A stretch of 64,000 nt of DNA from the NCBI RefSeq assembly GCF_947623445.1, contig NC_135243.1, positions 22,142,479 through 22,206,478 on the forward strand, in the 5' to 3' direction. This stretch comes from Clavelina lepadiformis. Lineage: Eukaryota; Chordata; Ascidiacea; Aplousobranchia; Clavelinidae. A program made the position numbers and the translations under genes. How positions within the stretch are numbered: the stretch's first letter is position 1; each line of letters starts with the position of its first letter. Below the pieces are notes generated by a model that did not search any database, was not told the DNA's origin, and was given only the letters and a program-made list of their open reading frames with translations. Of this stretch, positions 35,481-47,300 are shown piece after piece.

Positions 35481-38037
35481 AGAATCAAAATACGCTGATT
35501 CCTAAAATTGTAAACAAACTGTTTCTATCTTTGTTCATTTACGAGTTATTGGCAAAGCCATTTTTATAAAATTGTGCAGGGAGCGTATGTGACGTCACGG
35601 TTTTGATTGGATGGTCAAGCGCATATTGTCTAAATGAGCAAATATCTATGTATGGAAAATAGAGATCATTTGGATTTGAAGTTTTCTAAGATACAATGAA
35701 TTGTGCAATTTTAATTTCGTTGTTTTTACGGTATCTCACAATATCAGCCAAATACAAATAAATTCTTTTTTACTGTTATTACAACGCGTTTGCGTGTCTC
35801 AGTTAAACAGTACTTGTTTTGGGTTACGAAAGTGATTGATAATAATTACTACATTTCCACTAAAACTTTGGCAATCATGCTGCGGCAGTTCCTGAAGGAG
35901 AATAACCTAACAACTGCAGCTCAGTGAAGTAGAAAGTGCTTCAATTTACGACGCAATAAACTTCAAAAACACAATGTCCCTTTTTTATCTGTAAATAGTA
36001 ATCACAAGTTGCGTTAAGCTTAAAAGCCTCGTAAAGTAAAGTAGTTATGATGAAATTAATCATTAAAGGTAACTTTGAAGTACTTTTGCTATGTAGCCAA
36101 ACATGATAAATCGTTTTTCACATTTGACGAGATTATTGCCCCGCAAAGAATGCTGGTGTTTTCGAAAAGCACGGGTTGTAAAATGACGATCAAAAGGTTT
36201 GAGATTAATAGCAACGATAAAAAATTGGGTGAATACATTTTTCAAGATGATCGTAACAAGAAGTACAACCCATAATGTAATTGTCTAGGCTCATTTACAG
36301 CTTAAACATGGAAAATTCCATTATTTATTACCTGGTGCTTCGCAATCTAACCTAGTGGTTAGAAACTTGGATGTCGTAATCTAATTTAAGAACCAGTTTT
36401 CATTTTCCAGTAGCCTAAATGTAAACATATAAATACTGGTGTAATTTTATTTCACGTCAAGAAAAGTGCTTGGTTGACTCGAGCACAGAAGTTAATTTAG
36501 TAAAACGGCTGTATTCGGAAATCACTAAATCAATTTTAATAAAATTAGGTTCGTTTTTCATGAAAAGACTTGCACTTCCATCCTACGACGTTTCATGAAA
36601 ATATGAGATGGCGGCTGACAAATGTTGAAATTCTGGTCTGGACGACATGAAATGACCCCAAATGCAACTAAACAAATATAAATTACCCAACCAACTTATG
36701 AACACTACTTGAATTTAACTAACATCATAGAAAACAATCGGCACATTTTCCACTACTTGAAAACTAAGTTACATCGTGTAAACGTTGCCTAAGGTTGTTA
36801 CCTCTGCCCTACTTGTGCTAAATAGTATAAGAATGTAACGTAAATGAAGTTGGTTTACCTACGAACGCAAACAGGGGCCTCAAAACGTAGCAACTTGTAG
36901 ACAGAAACAGATTTTTGTATGTTTTGGCTTCAGATATCAATTTGACCTTACTCGACCTAAGTTTTAAATTACTTCCCTTTGCGAAAATAAGTAGGCCTAT
37001 GCTGACACCATAAACAAAACTTTACAAAAATGTCGAAAAAAATCGCTTTAGTAACAATTTTTGATCTTCAATCAGCTACAAAAATGTAAATCTCGCGGTA
37101 TACCTTCGATTGAAAGTATGAATTTTTTTAATTTTTTTATTGATAATCTGATTTTGAAATGCTTTTAATTTTCAGTGCCGACTACACCATATTGAAATAG
37201 GCTAGCTATCTAAAAATATTATTCATTCTCTGGGCAGTTAGCCTAACGGTGAGCATCTCGGCTAAACGCTTCGTAATTCCTTGGAAGGCTACACAACTAC
37301 TCTGCTACAGTTAAGCTTCCAAAAATATTCGATTCTTCGGCCTCATTTGTCTGTTTACGCCGGAAACATTCTGTTATAGCGGTTGTTTTAAATTCGCAGG
37401 ATGTATTCGGAGCATTTCTGAAGACCAGACGCCAATAAGGTTGTAGTAAAACATTGTCGAGCTAGACTGTGATACTGCTGCAGTACCGGTAGTCTCCCCA
37501 ACCCTTAAACGCCTCTGTGGGTCTCTAGTGACCCGAGCTGTCTTTTTTCCTCCATGTCTTTTGGGGCGTCCTGCAGTGTGTGTCACTTCCAGTATTGTCA
37601 AAGCATTTAATTTTCTCTCATTTCACATTTATTGTTTTAAAAATAATCCACTAGTAAAACAGTGACTGGGTTTTTAGAAGAAAAAGCCTATAGGGCATTA
37701 GGCACTATATAGGCCTACTGCCCTACTCCCTCTGAAGACCCATGTTAGGTAAAAGTAACTTTTTTTGAATAGCAACTTTTTTTTTCAGAAGTAACTTTGG
37801 AAGTACCAGAAATATTAACTTTAATTCGTATTAAATAAAAACGCAAACTCAGTCTCTTCTGAATTATTGTATAGCTTTCTATTTCAAACAAGATGGCAAG
37901 AAGGCCATTGGATGCCTCAGCACCATAGATATCTTATCAGCACCCGCAACACAACTGGCAGCTTGGTCAGGATTTGGCGGAGAACAATTGTGACTTGTGA
38001 GGCACCGGGTAAAAGCTGGACACGACGCAATCCGCGG
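35481..38037. other. Unique intergenic DNA, no gene assigned
   Basis: No gene is supported. A 66-codon ORF at 36075-36275 (+) is unrecognised and lacks neighbouring exons. The stretch around 37374-37601 has a basic ORF on the minus strand that resembles nothing I can name. TGACGTCA at 35590-35597 is the only regulatory-looking word. Confidence 0.45.
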
Positions 38038-38354
38038 ATCGTCCATCGACGGTTGAAAATGGACGACTTTGTGTAAGCGTCCATTGGCGGTTGTTAAAAA
38101 AGGTTTGAATCAGTTGTTTTGGGTAAAAGCGTCCATGGGCGGGTTGAAAACCGACGTTTTCGCTTAATCGCCCATGGACGGTTGTTGAAATAGGCTTAAA
38201 TCGGTATGGACACTTAAAAACGGAAGATTTTTGCATAAGCGTCCATAGACTGTTTTCGGATATGCTTAAATAGTGGGTATGATGAAAGCGTCCATGGACA
38301 GTTTTAGGATAGGCTTAAATAGTGTATATGATGAAAGTGTCCATGGACACTTTG
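38038..38354. repeat. Degenerate tandem repeat with palindromic cores
   Basis: Seven recurrences of GCGTCCATGGACGGTT-like sequence at about 38040, 38078, 38129, 38169, 38239, 38289 and 38338, spaced about 38 to 70 bases. Each is followed by a relaxed GTTGAAATAGGCTTAAAT-like stretch. The core CGTCCATGGACG is self-complementary. The array ends about 260 bases left of duplicated unit B. It could be a minisatellite or the arm of an unrecognised element. Confidence 0.75.
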
Positions 38355-41300
38355 GATATTGTAAGTGTAGGTTATTTCAGATAATTTTTACTTGCTAATG
38401 GCAAATGTTTTCGTGGTAGTTGGGATAAAAGGATGTTTCAGCATAGAAAACACAAAAGGCAACAAGACAGTTTGAATTGGAATTGTGGCTGACTTGCTTT
38501 AAAGGTATTTTTAGAAAGGATGTATCAAAATTTGTGAAGATTAAGGATATAGGACTTCATTATTATCATTATCACAGTTTCAAACTATTTGGCATCATTC
38601 TCTACCACTAAAAGAATTGGGTAGTTAGTAATAATAGACATAGAAAAGCTCGTTCAATTAGTAAGGGCCTCTTTTGTACATGTCAAAGTAAAACTTTGCA
38701 GCTTGCTTGCATTTCTTACATCTGAAATTTCAACACGTGTATATTTTGGCTTACAGGAGTGTGGTGGTAATCTTGAATTTTAAGTAGGATGGTGTTACTG
38801 TATTCATCTGATTATGTAAAAAAGTGTAGGTTTGCAAGAGATCAGTACATAAAATAGAAAAAAACTTATATGATCCTCAAAAAGAAGTAATGCTGGGGTA
38901 AAAGATGATACCACAAATAAATGCTGGAAGTTATTCAATGAATTGCGTTGGCTAAATGACACGCTCCAATATAAGCTGTATGCAATTTGTTTAAGAAAAG
39001 GTTGAATGTAATGCTCAACTATACTTAAGATTACACACTTAACAGTATAACTAAAGGTTCGCTGAATTTATAGTGGTTGTTTTATGTTGTCTTTGTAGAA
39101 CTGACCACAATTTCGACAATATTGCTGGCAAAGATCGTCTTGATGTCATAATTTATGATAATGAGCTGCAGTATATAATGTTGCTTTCAACCAATCATCA
39201 CTTGAAGAAAGTTTATAAATGCTGGTATGACCACTAACATCTGCATTCATTGCACGTGCTTTTAAGTTTAATTTATTATCCATTCTCTGACACTAAAATG
39301 TGCTCTGTACTTTTAAAATTAGTGGTAAGTCCAAAAACGATTTGGCTTTAAATAAAAACACATTTGCTTGTAAGTAAGTATATTGGATAAAGATTTTTAC
39401 TTTTGAAATATATTGGTGAAGCATTTTTTCCTAATATGTGTACAATAAACAAAAAACAACCCATATTTACCACTTGATTATGACAGAATTGACCAGTCGG
39501 TGGTGGCGGCCACTCTGCCAGTATGATGTTACAGTGGAAAAACAATTCTCAGGACTTAAGTGCTTGGATCACGTATGAATAGAGTGTTTCATGTGGCCGA
39601 CAACAAATAGGTATAATTGAATGCTTACTTCAGTGTATAACAGAAATATCTTGTGTAATTAAGCGTAATCTAGCTTACTGTTGCTGTATTTGTATAAGTG
39701 AATGTAGATACTAAGCTACAGCTTACTGAGCTCAATCTTTGCTGTTGGCATTAGCCTAGACCAGTACTCGTAACTGCCGTAAAGACAAGAATGCTTCACT
39801 ATTATATGTACTGTCATATCTGTAACATTTCTATGAAAAGTTCATTCATTTTGTGAATAACGTTGCATGCTGACTGGTACTAGTTGCTTATGTTCTATCC
39901 AGAACAGGTTACTGGATAGAACACGTATTACTACTATCATACCTGATTTAACCCCAGTCATCAAGTATATTATTTTTTCGTTTTGAATTCATACTAGCCA
40001 CCAACTCTGTTATAATTTGCGATAAAAGTTTGGCAATAACTGCCTAACCACTAGATATTATTAAATATTCTTTCTCCGGTATATAACACATTCATTGATT
40101 ATGACCGACTTGTTTTTGGACTTGCTCCTCACTTTCAGTTGTATGTGTCAAACATATGTGACTTTCCTACTTTCACAACAGGAAAAGAGGAAAACACCCA
40201 TGTTTTCCAGCTAAATTTGAAACCAGCTGAAGCAGACTCTGGGAGTTTTCTGGAAACAATTGTCTCTTCCAGAATACAGTTTGTTAATCCTGAAGTCGTC
40301 ATGCCTACAATTTCAAAGTGAATGCACTCTTCAAACAAACATATTCTTCCCTTGGAATGAGAAAATGCTGGCACCATTTCCAGGTAGTCCATCTTAATGA
40401 TTGCAATTAAAAGAAAGGACCAACATATACTGCTGTATGTACAGTATATAAAGTACTTGAGTTGTACGTTTTCTATAATTAGATATATATGCAACAATTC
40501 GTACACTGGATTTAAAGCAAGGAGCCATTAATACACAACCAGCAACAATTATTAATTTTTATTGTGCCTATTATTACCACCCCATCTGGTTTTTCTACAG
40601 ATTTTGTCGTCACTACTGTACCACAGTACTTGAGTATGTCTGTGGCATACTATGTGCCTATGTCTTCCCCTGACTTCTATATTGACGATACTACTTCTTA
40701 TACTTCAGCTGTCGCATCGCTCACAGCTTCTTTGGTAGATCTCACGTGACTCGATTCACCGTTTCCACAGTCGCCTTCCTCACCTACCTCTAATCAGACC
40801 AGGTTTACAAGGCTGTAGTTACTTCATACCTCGACGCACTGTTGTGGATGAATGGCAACGAAGGGTGATTAGTCCCGTGCAAAAGCAATTTCAGCCGTTA
40901 CGAAAAAACATTTTTGGTGCCAGTCCTTGATTTTCCTGCGCCACCAACCACTTTGGCTGCAGATCTTCCACCTCGGTTCCAGCGACTGGAGGAAAAGTTT
41001 CAGCTGGTTCCACAAATTCCTTCACCGGAAAAAGCTACACTATAATTGCGACAACATCTATTATATCTATATTGCTCACTTGCAGCAGTTTCATGGCTTA
41101 CTCGCATATCGAGTTCTCGACGAAAATCTGCAATATGACCAGTACGAACAGTATTTGCAAAACATGTTGCACTTGGGGTTTCCCTCCATAATGTAATTGT
41201 ATTATCATCTGTAATTATTCATTCATTTGTCCATAACATCATTAATTGACTGTTGTTTTTTCATACTCACGTTTGTTATCACCAGTATGTTATATTGAAA

Positions 41301-42066
41301 TTGTTAACTTTTTCCTTTCTAGCGTTGGAGGAATGCAGCGGCCTGGGTGGTATCCTTGATACCATTATGTTAGTTCTTGTGAAAGTGTTTAGTTATTAAT
41401 TGAAGTTTATGAATCTGTTTTTACATGAACACTTCAACCGTCGATTGATATTTGGAACCTTGCTTTGAGTAAATTCGTGTGAACAACTCCTTTTCGTGGT
41501 TTCCCGCCTTGTTTTCCGGCATCTATTGTTATAAGAAGTCTTTATCGGAAATGCCCGCTTCAGAACTTTAACACTAATTATTTATTCATGTCTTGATGTT
41601 TCAGCTTTAGCTACATGTATCTCCCATTGTCTAAACTCTAAACATTCTTATGTCCGATGCACCAGAAAAACACACAGGGTTTTTTATGTCGAACATTTTA
41701 ACTCTCTTCATGTTATAAGCTCGCACTTCTACCAGTCAAGCAGAGTTGGCCGAGTGAAACACCAAGATCAACAGATGAGTTATCTAAGTCGGACATGGTG
41801 ATTGCAATTCAATAGACATCTTGTAAGCGTTACCATCGTCTATGTTTTCTTGTAAACTATTTCTGTTGTAATATTAAAACATTTCGACCGACAAAAGGTT
41901 AAAGTATTCTAACCACACGTAACCATATAGTCAGATAATTCAACAGGTAAATTAAGTTAAGACAAGTGAAGTTATTAAGTAATTATTAGGTTATATAATT
42001 GTTAATAGTTATTAAGTAAAGCTACCCTTATAAGTCAAAAAGTCCTCTTCAGACCCTTGGTAAAAC

Positions 42067-42640
42067 AGCGAACAAAATATTGATTCGTATCGCGTCAGTT
42101 TCGTACTTAACAAACAAAAGAAGCCGTTCAGAGACCGCGATATTGTGAAGGATGCCTTTCTCGACGCAGCAGACAACCCTTCAAACGAATTCAAAAATAA
42201 AACAGCGATCGTGAAGGTCATAAAAGAAATGCAACTCTTCCGTAATATTACTACAAGGCAATGTGAGGGAATGGCGGTGGATATGGAGGAGCAACTGAGG
42301 AAGAATATTGACACGTGTAAACGACTTTTCCTTAAAGTTGATGAGTCGACTGATACGTTAGTAGTAGAGTATGATTTTTGAAGCTATGAGCGCCAAGGAA
42401 GAACTGCTCACCATTTTACCATTAAAAGGACACACCAGAGGTGACGGTATCTTTAATACTTTCATGCGAATTGTTAACGAGAGAAAAATGCCAATTTTCA
42501 AGCTGATTTCCATCACAACTGATGCGGCTCCTGCTTTATCATTGGCCGCACCAGTGGATTTATTACACTGTGCAAAGAAAGTGAGCCTTTCCAAGATATG
42601 CTGAATTATTTCTGTATAATTCATTAACAAGTGTTGTGTG
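42067..42640 (+). pseudogene. Old hAT transposase relic, best-preserved copy
   Basis: Internal fragment of a GTF2IRD2/ZBED-like hAT transposase. The frame is open over about 42067-42381 and gives SYRVSFVLNKQKKPFRDRD, FKNKTAIVKVIKEMQLFRN, QCEGMAVDMEEQLRKNIDTC and LKVDESTD, matching the start of the transposase core. A frame change follows. The next part reads AKEELLTILPLKGHTRGDG, IFKLISITTDAAPA and LLHCAKKVSL. The BED finger and the C-terminal dimerisation region are missing. It differs from the younger transposase at 4825-6597, where the corresponding parts are only distantly similar. Confidence 0.83.
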
Positions 42641-44338
42641 GAAAGATTTTAAACGACAGCTATGACTGATACCACCTTGTAGAGTGCAGACTGCCCACGC
42701 TTTGTAACAAGCTCCTACATTCCTGATTATGAGAAGTTAGTTTCTTCTTCCCAGTTTAAGGTCCCCCACTAAAGTTGGAAATGATTTCCTTATTTGAAAT
42801 TCTGCGACCCCTGTTTTGTATCCACAGTAGTTTATTTTTGCGTTAAGTTCATCGAAACGTCTGTTACGGCTATTGCTCATCATACAGATTTGGAAGATAA
42901 AGGAGCTGCAGGAGCTGGTATCCACTACAGCAAAATGTGCAAACTGAAGCTGCGTGAAAGAATTTTTTTGTGTACCTTGTTTGGAAGAAAGCAGGTTTGG
43001 GATGTAATATACAGCATCGTATGACAACAAAGAAAATGTTTGCTTACCGCGGTAGATACGGTACGGTACAGCAGGCTGGAAATTGTAAGTGTAGATTTGC
43101 GATGCTTATGGTGGACTTATAGATCTGGGGAAGTTAGCTACTTAAAAAGTAGACCTTGGATCACAAAAGGTTAGGCACCCTCGTTTACGCTAAAATCCTT
43201 TTCTTACGTTTTTTATGTTTTTATTTGCTTTAGTTCGACGTTCTTAGAAACATGCTCGTTCTCCTAGGTTTTATTACAAACAGATGTTTGTCTCCAGCTA
43301 AAGGGAAGCATATTCAAAAATATCTTTATATTAATTTCGTCAGTCAATCATCTTTGTAACTTTCAGCCGTATGGGGCATTTTACTCTGTTTAATATTATT
43401 TCTGAACAGTATCAATAAAACAGATCGAATTGCTTTGGTTAGATAGGTTTTTTATTAGGCTATATCAATTTACATTGTTTGCAGATACATTACAAAAATC
43501 ATATTTCAAAGAATTTGCTGGTAGGCCTACAGAAGGGAAAATAGTACTGTATACAAGCGAAGATCGCTACAACAAAAACAATATAATTTCACACGTACAG
43601 CTACAAACTAGGTTTAAATTAAAACTAATACAGCTATAAATGTCTAAACGGGTTTCTTTATGCAAATTATAAATGCATTAACCATTACTTCATTTTTCTA
43701 CAAAAAATACAATAGTAGCCGTACAATCCTAGCAAGGACAATGTCTTTCACATTGTGGTTAACAAACTAAATCAACAAGGCGGCCATAACGCTTTTAACT
43801 TTAATAGTATTTTAAGCAAACTGTTTTTTACTGAAACAGATAAAAAAATATTTAATCTTCAAAGCAAAATTTCCAGGTAAAAAACAGTAGCCTACTACAC
43901 ATTTGGAAGGTGTTCATTTTGGAGCGTTTAACTGATTCAGTATAAAAGCAATACTTGAAATATATTTCTCCGTCTAAAAACATATATTTTTTACATTTAT
44001 TTGTATCAAATAAGCTTCAGCTTTTTAAACAAAAATTTTCAATTGTTATTAAGTTAGCTTTGCAACAAGATTTAAAGTTGACATAAGAACGGAGCTACTG
44101 TAAAAATACATTCTACCGATTACCATCAAATTCTCCAGTTAACTTTCAGAATATAGTGGTTCTAGTTCAAGCAAACATAGAATCTGGGACTTTAAATCTT
44201 GGTTTCCTTTCAAAAAAGTTAATAACATGCAAAACTAATTGAAACCCCAAATCATGTTTCAAATCATCTCGATATTTGAGAGAACCCAAATTCTAACATT
44301 CAAACTCAATTGTGAAGATTTAATTGCATATGTCTAAT

Positions 44339-47300
44339 TCACCACCATGATATTTTTGCTCCAATGCCGTACAGTGCACTAATTCCTGCTCCAACACCTA
44401 GAGAAATTCCAACTGGTGGAGCGAAGAATCCCACAACAACAGCTAATGCCACACCACCTTTGGCTGCACCAAACCCTGTTTCCATTTTTACCTGCCTATT
44501 TCGTTCATTGACCTCTTCATATTTCGAATTTGACTCCTCTTTCACGGACTCGTAGGTGGGCTTTCCTTTCTCATCATCTAAGTCACAATCTGTACGTTCT
44601 TTACTCGCTTTAAGAAGATCCTCTTGAGCTGACTTCAAGGAGCTAGGAAGAGTAAAATAGCTCACCTATAAACAAATAACGATATTCAAAGTTTTGTCAG
44701 TATCAACAACACACATTACTTGCTTTTTCTTCGAGTGCTGGTATTTGAAATGGTACCTTCTTGGTAAATAAACAGCATGTAAAGTTATTGAAATGAGATA
44801 CCTTTTCAAGTTCGTTTTTGTGATTTTCTGTTTCTTCATTTTCGATTAATTTCTGGTTCTTTATTAACTGTATACAAGATGAAATGACACCATTTTAAAG
44901 TTTGAATAAATCTTATAAAAACAGTTATATTGAAGTTGCTTTTGTATTTCACAAATTAAATGTTTGAATCAACTTTTCGTTGAAACTTTTTTTTAAATTG
45001 ACGTTAAAAGTAAAGCATTCTTACGTAATCTTCCATGGAATTATTGATCCTTTTTATGAGCATGCGTTGTCCGTTTTCATTCAAACTTTCATCAAAGTCT
45101 TTTGTTGCCTCATCAAAACACTCCAATAATTCACTTTGTACTTGATCACACCGTATTTGAAATTTTATTGAACGTTTCTTCTGCAATGAAATTAAATTAA
45201 CACTATTATGAATGCATTTGAAACGATTTGTTTATGTACTGCTAGATCTTCATTACATCTAAGTTTAAAATAAGTACTTGTAAAATTGGTTTATAGCTAT
45301 ACACTGGAAAAAATGTTAGCGTATTATGGAATTGTTAAATAACATTCGTGGCATTCAGTTGACATCAATACGAAACAGCAAAGTAGTTTTTATGCGCCTT
45401 AGTTATACTTTATACAGTAATCATGGTAGTAGGCTAGCTTACTCATAATTCTGATTACAAACTTTGGCATTTCAATGATACCTCGAAACGTTTAAACCAA
45501 TGTGCTGCCACTGTTTCAGCTGCCTTTTCCAAATAACGATGTTCTACTTGAACCTGTTTGGATGCACATGTGCGTGTATTGAGTACACGAGCTTAAACAA
45601 CGACCGGAAAATAAAATGTTTTAGGTTTAGAATTAAGAGTTACCCTCATTGATTTGAACATTAACATTATGTCCTTTTTTAACTTGTTTAATGCAGTAGC
45701 TAAGCTATGATCGTTCATCTTGATATGACGATCTTTGAGACAATTTTCAGCGTTTTCTTTTTCATCAGCATGGACATTCATGAATTCTGCAAGGCCCGAG
45801 AAATCTTTTTTCTGCAGAAATACTTTGCTAATAGTTGGCAAGAAGTAAGGAAAAACGAAAATGAACAGTAAATTACAATTTTTAAGGCTTACCATACGCA
45901 TTCTGTACATCTCAATACATTCTTCTGAAAGAGCGTTGTTTTTTTCTTTGTTTTGCTCTAAACCCTGTACAAAAAGCATTTCAAAATCAAGATGCAATTG
46001 CGAAAGACTTTGTTTAAGAATTTATGTAATTGGCAATTGAAATGCACATAATATATTGCTACTTTACTTTATTAGGCATTTCGACTGAGACCACATAAAA
46101 TATTATAGTTGACCTCAGGGTTTTTTTAAGGTTTGGTTTGGGTGACCGCTAAGTAGTTCTAAGAGTTGCAAGTTTTAACAGTTTTAACAGTTTTTAGTTG
46201 CAAGTTCAAATTTTGGAAAACCGCTGGAGAAATTTGGGGGACCGTTTCGGTCTCCCAAAACACCTTAAAATAAACACTGGTTGACCTTATAATAGTTTGA
46301 ATATACCGAGTAAAAATAAACATCATTTGTATCTTGTAGTAACAATATACGTTAAAAATGAGCTGATAAAATCATTTACTAAAGCATTGATTGTTGAAAA
46401 CACATATGTAACATCAAACAAATACAACTCGATTTAAAAAATTTAGATTATGGTTTTTTAGTTTAGAAATTGAAACAATAGCAGTACATATATCTTATCA
46501 ATTTCTTGCTGCAAATTCCCTTGGCCCTTTATCCTGAGGTCTTTGTTGCTATGCTTCGATTTTACTTGAAACTGATTGAGAGCTTTTTTCCTACTTCGTT
46601 CATGACGCTCGTTTAGTCGTTCGTTGCCAAAATTCTGTAAATAGAAACAACTTTTAATGTGAGCGACCGATCGTTTGATTATTAACTCTCATTAATTCCA
46701 GTTTTTTGTGTAATTTTCAGTTGATAACGTTCTTACCTGCAAGCACATTCTGTAGATGTCAACGCAATCGAGAAAGATAAGTTCCATTTTAGCTGCTTTT
46801 CCCGCCTGTAGCGATTAATACGAATATGTAAGAATGAAACATACATGAAGTTAATTTCTGCACAATTTTAGATTATAACTTTCCTCAAAATATGATTCCA
46901 CTGTATCGATTGATCCTTGGTTGATGACATCAGCAAAATGACTTGCGAATTCATATAGTTTCCTGCAATTAAGCTCTTCTGCGCCTTCTCGCTTCACCAT
47001 AAGATTCTTATTCTCATTCTCAAAGCAGAGATAATGGAAAAACTCAGACGCTTTCTTCAAAAACTCAAAGCCGACATCTGACAACAACGTTGCAATATTA
47101 TTTTTAAGAAAAAGATTTTGAAAATAGTTTTTTGAAGTATAAATCTGACTGTTAATAATAAAACTATTTACTATAAAGTTTTAAGGCAACGCAAAGAAAG
47201 AGCATGGGTTTGCAGTTATTTATGGTATTATACCTTTCATATGACAAACTTTGGAGGTTTTCCCCATTCCTTCGATTTTGGGAGCTGGAGAGGGCCAAAG

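Noticed and set aside
36075-36275. 66-codon ORF on the plus strand
   Set aside because: No homology recognised, no flanking exons, and an equally long ORF on the opposite strand.
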